A stretch of DNA of 64,000 nucleotides from Xylaria sp. FL1777 (Eukaryota > Ascomycota > Sordariomycetes > Xylariales > Xylariaceae). Every line of letters begins with the position of its first letter. Within the stretch, counting starts at the first letter, position 1. The stretch is from assembly GCA_022578965.1 (NCBI GenBank), contig MU400564.1, positions 62,001 to 126,000 of the forward strand, read 5' to 3'. Below, piece after piece: positions 10,362 to 20,688 of this stretch. A program made the position numbers and the translations under genes. The notes below the pieces were generated by a model. The model had not been told where the DNA came from and searched no databases. It saw only the letters and a list, made by a program, of their open reading frames with translations.

Positions 10362-13151
10362 CTAAGCTCGCTTTCCTAGCGTCAAGATGCCGATCTTACC
10401 AACGATGCCACATGAGCAGATCCCTTCTGACAAATACACCCTTGATCTGAAGTGACACTTAGAACCTCCACCCTCACAATATATCACCTCAATCGAATCG
10501 AATCTTCTCATAGACTCTGTCGAAGTATGAAGCTGCCACACCTCCACTCTAGCTGCGTTTTCCGCCGCAAATACCACGCAAATGAGGGGGAGTCTTACGT
10601 CTGACGATTGCCTCCCCTTCCCTTCTTGCATGGGGAATAGCATTTTCGAAATCCTCTTGTCGCTCTTTTTCTCGGTGTTCTTTAACCCTGGACATCTCTA
10701 CTCGCTCCTGTTCCAGAACTTTCTCCTCTTCTTTTTTTGCAGGCTTGTCTACCTTGGTGGAGGGGATTGAAACCACTTTGCCATTAGGTTCCTCGGAAGC
10801 GCCATCTTGGCTCACAAGATTCGATTGATTGGTCTTGTCACTCAGGGTCAAATTCTCAGACTTCTTAAACAGCTCCAAAAGCTGGGTAGTTATCTTCTCG
10901 CGCTTTGATCTTTCATTAGTAGTTTGAAGTTCCATGATCAGCTGAGTTTCCTGGGCTGCGAGGTCCACCACTTCCTGCGGGAGACTGTTGTTCTCGCCTT
11001 GTCGTGTCTTTGCGGCCGCCCTCGTCGGGGTTGCCGTAATGGCGTCGTCTTTTTCTGATCGAGTGATAGCATCCTCAATGTGCTCCGTGGCAAAAGCTTC
11101 CTGCTGTTGAATCGGTGCGAAGGGTACGACAGATATAGAGAGCTGCTGGCCACGAAAAATCCCATCGTGAGGATTTTCTACCCCAATAGGACTTGCTGCT
11201 GAACCGAAGTATCTGTCATCATCTTGATAGATATCGTACTCGTCATCACAATCCAGGATGCCAATTGCATCTTCAGATATAGCAACCCCTTGGGACATTT
11301 TAGTTGCATTATCCAGCTCTCGGGCCGGAATGTCGATTGCATTAAGCCAGTTGTAACACATTTGATAGATTTCCGGGTTCGAAGCTAGTAGCTCCGCCTG
11401 TTTTACTTTGACCTCTCGGAGAACTTATTCGATTAACTAGTGTATGAACGACGTGGGGATTGAGACTACTTACAGCTCTCTATGCGGTCGGTGGCGATTT
11501 GACTAGAGTCTTTAGATGTCAAAAACCGAATCATCAATGAGGCCCGGACGTAGCCTGCACTACTTTCCAGGCGTCTCTGCAATCTACTCAAGGAGTTTGG
11601 ATTGACGCCGGGTGGCACATTCGGGCCAGGGACGCTTGAGAAAACTGTACCAAAGTACTTTATCAAGGAGTATCGATCTGTTTCTGGGAGTTGTTGCTTC
11701 CATTTGACGTTGTCCCAGTCTCGGCAACGCTCGTTATGAGGTATGGGAAGACCGAAATACTGAACGATCGTATCGCCTAAGACCGACGTCCTGGCACGGT
11801 GTTCGAGGGCGTTGAAGATCTCATGACAATCAAGGTTATCTGGATGGTCGCTATTGATGAACCTTTCAAAATCTTTCTTCGTCTCCTGGCCGAAGTTTGA
11901 AGCCCAGTGGTCGGGCCAGGCCAGATACGACTCTCTAATAAGGTATCTAATGTGATTGAGTTGCGACGCCCTACTACCTCCAAAAGCATTTCCCAGGAAT
12001 TCTAGCCCGTCATTAGTAGAGACGAGACTCTGCGCAGATGGGAACTCATTCCACTTCCGCTCGTACCAGCCCAACGACTGATAATAAGGTGGCATCTCAC
12101 GACGTCCAATCAAGACTTCCCACTCATCCTTGTGTTTGTTGAATGAGAAAGAATGATCCATGTGGAAAGTGCTGAGCTCGCCAACGAGACAGGATTGGAC
12201 CTTGATCTTAAGCTGAGAAACTAGGGACTTCACTTCGTCAGATGGCGAGACTGGCCCTGGGAATCTCTCCTTCACTTTGATATCAGGGTTAACTTTAGCC
12301 TCGTCGAGTGCAGGGCAGTTCCAGCCAACGAAACTCCGAACGAGATCCTGCGCAAACAGACCGCCGAACTGCCTAGCTAGAAATTCAACACGATTGCCAC
12401 GCATCTCCGCGAGGTTGGGGCGGCCGAAAGAAGTGTTGATCTGCCAACCAGCAGAGAACAGGGAAGGTGTGACGACTGTGGCCTCAATATGGCTAATATC
12501 GTCACCAATATCGGAGCGTAATTCCTTCATGGTGTAACGACAATCAATATCGAGCTTGCCGAAATATATGTCTTGCTCTAGAGAAGTCAGACCACAAATG
12601 ATAAGCAAAAGCGGGTATTTGAATTTCTTCAACACTTCCAGCTTCTTCTTCACTTCTGCAATGAATTTTTTCTTCAATGCCTCTGCCGAAGTCTCAACTT
12701 GGATATTATCTTCTCTCTCGATGAGTCCTGTGGACACCTGATACTTTCCCGGTCTTGCTGCGGAGCCCACCAGCCGTCTATCCCTGCCATGGACATACCG
12801 CTCTGGATTCTCTTCCACCAGAGTAGGGATGTCACACATAGCTAGCCAACTTTGTGCCCTTGGACTATTCTCCCCACATAGCAGTGCTCGGAAGGCCAGA
12901 AAGTCGGCGATATGCCATCCAAGATCATTCATATCGGCCTTTTCCTCGGGCACAGTGCAGAGTCCAATGATACCAGCATATTTATGCGCATTGGGGACGG
13001 TCTGCGTAACAAAGCTTGCCTTGAGAACCTCTCTGTTAATTTCAATAACCTTCGGGGTAAACTCAATGGCCGTGGGGGTGAAACATGGTCGGCGGCCACT
13101 ACCAGTGGGATTAGAAGCTGACAAAGGAGCCATCTTTGAACCCATCAACAT
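10362..13151 (-). CDS. Unrecognised ~890 aa protein, three exons, charged C-terminal half
   Basis: Reconstructed minus-strand gene: exons 13151-11474, 11405-10599, 10552-10362, with introns of 68 and 46 nt; 2676 nt, 891 aa. An in-frame ATG at 13145 gives MGSKM and may be the true start. The first ~560 residues look globular: a hydrophobic strand KYAGIIGLC near 58, a second strand YPLLLIICGLTS near 185, then ATVVTPSLFSAGWQ near 225, and repeated Trp-containing helical segments. The second exon adds an acidic linker and a Lys/Glu-rich coiled-coil-like stretch (KPAKKEEEKVLEQE and following). The third exon encodes RVEVWQLHTSTESMRRFD and a Cys-containing end, GICSCG. I do not recognise the family. 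The strand order loosely recalls caspase/legumain-type folds, but no His-Gly or Asp-x-Cys catalytic pair is visible. The joins rest on donor GTAAG, acceptors AAAG and GCAG, and frame continuity. Confidence 0.7.
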
Positions 13152-16100
13152 GAAATGTTATATTCTATAATCAACGTAGTTTGTTAGTCTAGGTATTCTT
13201 TCCACCGTTTAGACAATGAATCAACATGACATGAGTTGGCCAGCTCCGTAAGAGATAACTGCAGCTCAAGTCAAGTAGACCAGGAGGACTAGGCTCGCCA
13301 ACTATAATGGAATTGATGAAGAAACTAGAAGAAAATCGAAGCCGAACACTTGATAAGTATTATAAGAAGCCGAGAACGAAGGGGCTATCAAGTCTTGCAC
13401 AATGCTAGCTGGAACTTACTGGTTAGCCGATCGACCCTTCGGTCTAGAGTTGAAACATAGGCCTTCCTAGTAGAGAGGAGTTAGCGTGAAGGAGTAAGAG
13501 GCTGCCTCTAGGGAAGGGAATATAATGTTTATGATGCTCTAGGGGAGATAATATGGATGGATATGAGTTTTAAAGGGTAAGTGGCATATGAGAAATCGCA
13601 CTCCGAACTCTCAAAGCCTTCTTGATAGACAAGCGACTTAAGGAGCTGCCTAGGTATGTATTAGATTAGTTGAGGGCAAAAGGATCTTGTGTATGAAGAC
13701 TGTAGACCACCGTGCTGGTGAATATATGTGATGTTTCGGTGGTGATGCATGCAAAGTATGTGATACAGCATGAGATGCCTCGGCTGGTATCAACTAACAG
13801 GAGCGGACGGAATATGAAGGCGGGTAAGGAAAAAAAAACCTTCTTACTTAAGTAGTTGACGATTAGATGAGCGATAGGGGGCCCCGGAAGATGTGAAAAC
13901 CGGAGTATACCTACCTAGATAAGGGGATCTAGAGGAACTGGGTAAGGGAATTGGCAGGAAAGGAGAGTGTGTCGAAGAAGATATGTCGGAAGGAAAATAA
14001 TGAGTAGGTAGGGAATAGGGTACTTACTCTGTCACGTTAAGTCTACCTAGGTAGGTAGAGAGGATTCTTAGATAGAAACACGTAGCTAGGATGAAGTCGG
14101 TAGTGTTGTAGGGACCATCCACGCGTTGGTTTGGGGGAGAAGCAGTAGACTACTGGTAATGGCGCCAATGCAGAATGCACAGCAAGGCTGAAGAGGCTTC
14201 GTCAAGATACAGCTTCACGAGATGTGTAGTATGCCGGGTACATCACCCATGTCTTCCAAAGTGCAGGTGGTGATGCGGATGTGGGTGTAGATGGAAGGAA
14301 ATCACATGAGCGTGGCTCGCTGGTGCTAGACAAGGCTACCTAAGTACTTATGTACTTAGGCCCTATGTAAGGAGGTAGGTAGGTAAGTAATAATCGGAAG
14401 GAGGGAAGGAAGGAAGGAAGGTAGGTAGTAGGTAGTAAACTGCCCTTGAGGGTTGACTTGGGTTGCCTACTTAAGCAACTATCTAGGTAGGTACCTCTAT
14501 GAATAATTAGTCGGGGCCGAGGTGAAATACATATGTGGTTACACGTGTTCAGTAGGAAGTACAAGTAGGAGAGGTAGGTCTAGGTTGAGTACAGCTGAGT
14601 AGACACAGATCTACCTACATTACATACACCTAGATATATTGGTAGCTGGATATGGGCAAGTATCAAGGTACATAAGGCAGTTGAAGAAAGAGGTACGCAG
14701 CAATCTTTTACTACTTGGAAGTCTGGGGACAAACTCCTTCCTCTTTTGTTGTATCCTTACACTTGTTAACCTATAGGCAGGCACACAGTTCACATATCTG
14801 TACCTAGCAAGGTACCTACATATAGTGGGATTTCCTTTCTGCCTTGATACACGCCAGACTGCAGGTGCTTTATGGCTGCACATGCACACAAAGCTAAGAC
14901 AAGCCCAACGTACATGTATCTATCTATGCTTAGGTAATCGGCAAAGATGTACATGCCAATAGGCCTATAGAGGTAGCTAGTTCGATGTAGCTAGAATGTC
15001 CGAGGAAGTTTTTATAGAAAATTCTCACCGAAAGTAGGTGTTCTGGCTTGGGTCCGAACATACTTCATCGCTACCTACAATAGGTACCCTGTTGATATAT
15101 CCATATATCCATACATAGGAGGCTACCTAAACAGCCTACTTACAGAGTAAGTTTCGTCTCTAGATACTATGTTAATTACCTCTCCCAAAATCTGAAACTT
15201 TTAGATAAATACACATATATGTCATTAAGTTAGCATTGAAGTTCACTTACACTTGTTAGCGCTTTCCGATCAACGTACCTTGTATGCTATAGAGTTGTTT
15301 TCTTAGCAATAAAATTGTCAAACCTGGTAGTTTGAATAGACAAGGGGCATAATCTACTCTCCTAATAGACAGTATACAGACACAAGATTTCTTTATATCT
15401 AAAGTAGAAGTGTTCGCCTTTATCTACACTATCAAAGATCTAAAGTCCTATTTCCAGCATGATAGAAACCCAATCCTATGAATCAATTAGACTGTGAGTG
15501 TCGAGTAATCCCACTGTCTGACAAAACTAACGCTCGCTCGGGCTCTAGCAGCTTGTCGAGGAAGTCCTGCTCATAACTACCTAGGTGGGATATAGCCAGT
15601 ATAGTAACTGAGCAGTACGGGGCTATATCTGGATGCGTATACACAGAACACCCCCATCCCCGCTTGTCTTTCCCACCTCTAAGCTAGCTACGTCGTCATC
15701 AAATATATAGATCTCATTAATCATGGTAGAATAGCTCATGCTACCGATGAGCAGGTTCGGAGACCGCAGAGCCGAACGAGTATGTGTCAATCGCTAGCTT
15801 TGTTCAAATTTGCTGCATTGACGGATCATCCGGGGCTCATCCTCCCAGAACCCGCCTGCCGAGCCGGGAGATGCCGAGTAGGATTTCGAGTTCCGTAGCT
15901 TTGAAGCCCTCTCAATTCGCCCCAGAGCCATATTCATGACGAGAATCTATGGGGACATGAACGATTATAAATAGATACATGAAGGAAGGCAGCTATTGAG
16001 CACTAGTTAATTTCGGGTTAACCTTCATACGCAGTAGACATACAGATGGGGAAATTGAGTCGATTTAGCTCAGGTCCTCGACACAGACTCGACATGACAA

Positions 16101-16463
16101 TTGGTCTAACTAAGAATTCAATTACGATGGCATACTCTTAGAGATGACGTGTTCAGTCAGATTAGATCCTGTATCATCAAGTAAATATATGGTGATTACA
16201 TGTAGATATTTAGGAGCAAAAGCGCGGTCAGAAGCAACGTTTTGAGCCGGCGCATCCTCTCATTACAACCTTCCTTGTAAGTCACGCGTGTACCTAGTCA
16301 GGTTAGTTAGTTGACTTAGCCCCAACATCGTACGGTAAATAACTAGTGTACGAGTAGTGTATGTAAGCTGACAAGCTTTCATTCAATTGACTTCATCCCG
16401 CTCACTTGCTCATCGAAAAGATATTCAATTTCCTACCTACTGTAGTGTAATTAAAAAATAAAA
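13152..16463. other. Intergenic region with GGTA/GGAA repeats
   Basis: About 3.3 kb upstream of two divergent genes (minus strand at 13151, plus strand at 16464), so both promoters must lie here. No frame is convincing. The two largest minus-strand frames (14340-14564 and 14620-14889) are built from repeats. ACCTAGGT palindromes occur at 14045-14052 and 15579-15586, and a TACGCAGTA word at 16028-16036. Purine-rich runs are common at 13300-14000. Confidence 0.5.
14398..14440. repeat. GGAA/GGTA microsatellite
   Basis: A GGAA tetranucleotide run (GGAAGGAAGGAAGGAAGG) passes directly into GTAGGTAGTAGGTAGTA. This is a simple-sequence repeat in intergenic DNA with no coding role. Confidence 0.85.
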
Positions 16464-17014
16464 ATGGCGTCGAAAGCCTTCTTTGATCCCCTCGTCCTCC
16501 TACGGGTTGCGCCCGTTGTCACCTCGACCCTAGCAATGCGCTTCTCGCACGACCAATATCTTTTCCTTGACAACTTCCTGGAGCCACAGCATCGCGAGAG
16601 AGCGAACGAGATCGTGCCATCCTACTTCACCAGCTTTTTCATGAAGGGCATCTGGGACATCGGCATCCTCTACACGCTCACGCCTGCTGCCGGAATCCGC
16701 AACTTCTACTCTCAGCCGAACGGCGCGTGGAAATGGTATGCCGCTGGCACCGCTCTTGCACTTTTCCACATGGCCTTTGCGCCCTTCATCAGTACGTCAT
16801 CGCCCATTACTGCTCTCAAGGCAACAAGTCACTGACATGGCTCCTGTCCGTAGTGTACAAGGTGAAGGGTCTCTCCGAGGATGAACCGAAGGGCCAGGGA
16901 AACAAGCTACTTCGCCAGTGGCTTAAAGTTCACATTCTCAGATCTTGGATGGCCGACGTTCCCGCCTGGGCCTGCTTCGTCATAGGCTGTCTGAAATCTC
17001 TGCAGCCGGTGTAA
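16464..17014 (+). CDS. Small integral membrane protein, 162 aa
   Basis: Two exons, 16464-16791 and 16854-17014, joined by a 62-nt GT-AG intron; 489 nt, 162 aa. The ATG at 16464 follows an A-rich leader (AAAAAATAAAA), a good fungal start context. Hydrophobic segments lie near residues 8-25 (LVLLRVAPVVTSTLA), 50-75, 88-108 (the WYAAGTALALFHMAFAPFI region, running over the splice junction into MYKVKG) and 142-160 (DVPAWACFVIGCLKSL). This suggests about four membrane passes with short polar loops. It resembles small fungal membrane proteins of unknown role that I have seen near metabolic genes, but no family name is certain. The next plus-strand gene starts 488 bp downstream. Confidence 0.8.
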
Positions 17015-17502
17015 AGAAGTGGTGTCAGTGATAAGTACGTCCAGTACTGTGTACTATGAGTATGTATGTATGTATATATAGGGACTCATCGTGGGGGAGA
17101 AGCTTCTGAAAGACAAAAAAGAAAGAAAGAAATCTCAAACTATACCTTCCAATGCGATTCAGGGTCTCCTTCCCCTTCATGTTTGCAAATATGTCGTTGA
17201 CATCATGCTATGTATACTACCATAGCTTCGCTGCTGCCTTCAACACCTGTAACAGGGGTCGCACGGCAAGGACGTCAACGGCGTACACTAGAAGGAGCAT
17301 CGCACACCGTCTTTCGATAGCTATAACTCGATCTCTCGAGGTCTGGACTTTGAGAAGACGACCATCCCCAATACAACCATCTCTCACCACATCATCTGTT
17401 TATTTTGGTCAGCATTCTCTCTTAATCACATTTCTAGACTCGAGTCCGTAGTCATTGGCATTCATTGTTCTCCGGCAACTATATACAATACACATTCTCG
17501 AC
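17015..17502. other. Short intergenic spacer between membrane and secreted-protein genes
   Basis: Contains the 3' UTR of the membrane-protein gene, a GTATGTATGTATATATA run near 17060-17077, a short A-rich purine stretch near 17115-17135, and presumably the promoter of the secreted-protein gene. The 99-codon frame at 17152-17451 shows no family signal and is not called. Confidence 0.5.
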
Positions 17503-18161
17503 ATGCATTCCCTCTCTGTCGTGCTCGCTCTAACCACCGTGGTCACTGGCGCCATCGCCGACCTTTTCAGCACGGGGCCCTCATACATCCGTATCGTAGG
17601 AAGGACCAATATGTCCATTAACGGTAAACCCCCTTAAGAACACTGTGGCCACCTCACACTCAGCACACTAATCGAAGCACAGGATACACCGAGGCTTGCA
17701 GCTCTGGCAGCGGAGAGCAAGGTCTGTGCTACGTTGACCGGCTCCCAGACGACAAGGTTTTCTCCCAATTTTACTTCAACTACACCGTCAGCGCGGGTGG
17801 TGTCAGAGCCGGCATGATCACCTTCAACATGAATGTCAACGGCACCGAACCAATGTCCTCGGCTGTACGACTGGTGGAGAACCCGGGGAGCAACGTGAAC
17901 CTGATCAGCCTCCCTGTTATCCTCGACAAGCCCCTTACCTTCTCGGCTGTCGACGATGGCCACCTTTACCTCTCTGGCATTCGGGATGACACGCACTGGA
18001 ACGAGACTAGGCCAGATTTCGAAGGCAATCTAAATATGGCCAACTTCTTTCTCTGCTGGCAGTGGGTTGGGATTTACTGGTACTATTCACTTGCGTGGGC
18101 GACGTCACTATCGCCGCAGAACCCATCCTGTGAAGCAGTTGATCTGCTGCTTACGGTTTGA
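17503..18161 (+). CDS. Small secreted protein, 199 aa
   Basis: Two exons, 17503-17623 and 17683-18161, with a 59-nt intron; 600 nt, 199 aa. The ATG at 17503 starts a clear signal peptide (MHSLSVVLALTTVVTGAIA), so upstream in-frame codons are ignored. The mature part has about four Cys residues, possible N-glycosylation sites (NYT, NGT, NET) and a C-terminal pattern FFLCWQWVGIYWYY ... SPQNPSC. This reminds me of fungal secreted DUF7907-type proteins, but I hold that assignment loosely. Function is unknown; extracellular location is inferred from the signal peptide and the lack of other membrane segments. Confidence 0.75.
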
Positions 18162-20167
18162 TACAACACTTCCTGTAGCCTTCCAATCCCAAATTGGAGT
18201 AAAGGCAAAGACGCGACACCTATATGAGCAGTACAACAGAACCAACAAAGTGGCAGGGCCCGAATGGTAATACTTGTGACGTTCAGCGGGAGAGAAGACG
18301 GAGTCCTATGACTTTTTAGAAGTATTATTGCTAGACAGTACTTACTTACCATTATGAATAGACCCTTCTATACCTAAAATTTGCCTCGTCACCACCGTAG
18401 TGCACTTTCAATGATGGCTCTCCAGAATGCAGACCTTTAGTGTATGCACAACCCCAACGTCATGTGGTTTAATCTAGAAACCGCTCCCACCAGGACGACC
18501 GCATAATCACCACTAGTCAACACAATTATTATAGGCAGGAACACTCGCTGGTTGCCGACGTGCAAATACACGTACAACACCACGTCACCCTAACAATACA
18601 TCCCGTATCTAATTAACAGTCTCGTCTTCGGGGTGCTTTCCCAATCCATACAGTTCACATATGTCAATATCCACACTCAAATGGTCAGGTCTGGACTTCT
18701 TGCATAAGCCCTATTGGTAAATATCTTTAGTGCAAGAGACCCAGGAGGGCGACTTAAGGCTAATGCAAGTGGCTTTATAACTTAGATCAAACAAGACACT
18801 GTCTGCAATTATTTATGTCGAATTACTATTTATAATCTGTCTTAGGAAGGGCTGAAGAAAATGATGATCTTGTGAACTAATAGATAACGATTGAAAAGAA
18901 GTTAGCATCTCGTCCAAAACACTTCTAACATTGTCTCTTCGTTAACCTGTTGCTCCAAAGAGGGCTCCGGTAATTAGGTCCCTTTTGACGATGATGATGA
19001 CGACGATGCTAGGGGAAGGAGATTATTATTTACTTATTTATTTATTTCGCAAACCATTAGGGGATTTATATTCCTCCTAGAAGGTATATGATGTAGTGGT
19101 TCAATTGTCCTATTCCCCAGCTAGGTGATGGCTACATGCCTATGCATCTTTCGCGATAGCTGTAGATCCGTCTAAAGCGAGTTGAGTTCTCGAAGTGATG
19201 TCCGGTGTTCCTCTAGAGATGAATGTAACGTCTTCAGCTCTACTTTAGATGTGCGCGGAACGCAGTTGAGTCAGCATTGTCAAGGACACTGCTAAAAGCT
19301 GCATTAAGAGTCATACTTCAAGATAAAAAAAACTCCGTATTTGGCGATCGGGTTGTTGATCTTCTCAGTCAGTGCTAGCTCTAGGGCATGCAACTAGCTT
19401 TGATTATTATAGAGATTTGTTCGAGCTGTATCCGGTACCAGGAGAAGTCAGACTCTGAGACTAAGTTGAATCCTAAGTACGCGGACGTAGGTTTTCGGTA
19501 TCGAGGATCATCTGCTGCTCTACTGGGCGTAGTGAATTGAGGAAGGATCTTTGCCTCGGTGCTTTTAGTTGTTACGGTTTAGCAGGTTAAAGGGACAACA
19601 TGAGAGAGAGTGCAAGAAAGAAGATTATGGGAGAGCCAGAAAGTGTACTTCTAAAGGCTCTGACCTGGATATCTGGCACATTTAAATGCGCAAGGTTTGA
19701 TGCAGAGTCCCTTGAATAAACCACTCTGGTGCAAACGAGGTTGTTTGGCTATTGACTGACTGTACGTATTGTGTTCAACAAATAGAGTAGGGCATACACA
19801 CCGTTATGCTTCATCAAGACTTTTCTCACGTTATAAAGCCAGTGTTCTCACTAAGACCCCTTCACCGAACCAATTCTATCTGCCGTCTGCCGCGTAATGA
19901 GAAGTGTCTCAAGACAGTCAGTTCTCAGAAATCTATGATAGCTCTCCGTCTCTAAACCAGTTTTTAATACTCTCAAGATCCGCCTTTGCTGCTCCAATTT
20001 TGGCTGATAAAAAGTGCTATTGCCCATTGTATTGTTTGCTATTTGTGTGCAGCCGTGGTGTTTTGCATCGTGTTGTGTTGTATTACGTTGTGTTGCAGTG
20101 TGTCACGTTCACATTGATAAACACTTCCATGCCGCCCGATTCAGAATCAAGGCTGGAGAGAAAAGAG
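18162..20167. other. Intergenic region, nothing supportable
   Basis: About 2 kb of moderately AT-rich sequence. An ATTT-type low-complexity patch lies near 19021-19050. Overlapping 106-codon plus-strand frames at 19904-20334 are not credible: no start context and no family signal, and they run opposite to the better candidate at 20168-20688. Confidence 0.45.
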
Positions 20168-20688
20168 TTACGAGGTTTCAGTATCTTGCGACTGCTCCGG
20201 GGAGGCACGATATTGATGGTGTAGAACGGGAAACCTATCATCTCGGAGGTGGACAACGACAGAGTTCATTTCCGTCTCTATATCCTCTGGGTTACCGAGG
20301 TAGACTTTCCCCCTGTCTGAGTTATCGAATATAAACTCGGCATGTTTTCCTAGGAGAATACTGCATGCTTCTGAATCAGCTATGCCTGCTAAACACTGAG
20401 ACGTAGGGGCCATAAAGCACGTAATGATAAGAATGAAACACACCAGCAACGATAAACGAAGTAATTCTCGCCCCGACGGCCCAGACTGTCGACAGCCTCG
20501 ATGTTGAGCGTGATTGTGTTGCAGCTAGCGTTGATCTGAGCCGAAGCCTCACGCCACATCTCCCTCACCCTGGCAGCACTGCCGTCTTTCCTTACTGCTG
20601 TCGTGCTCATTGTGACTAGGTAGGTGTTTTCTACGGCGGAATTCAAGTCGTAGTAATCTATAAGAAGATTTTCCTTGTGGACAATGGA
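20168..20688 (-). CDS. Candidate small gene or gene fragment, hypothetical
   Basis: Minus-strand reading made of two blocks: 20688-20458 (possible internal exon after acceptor CCCTAG; first ATG at 20610) and 20395-20168, joined by a 62-nt intron whose donor GTTTAT is weak and acceptor CTCAG is good. Starting at 20610 gives 126 aa. The composition looks coding-like (KDGSAARVREMWREAS, then DRGKVYLGNPEDIETEMN), and the frame stays open upstream of the ATG as far as the acceptor-like site, which suggests that a 5' exon is missing or unrecognised. I do not recognise a family. It could be a real small gene, a degraded relic, or chance. Confidence 0.35.
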
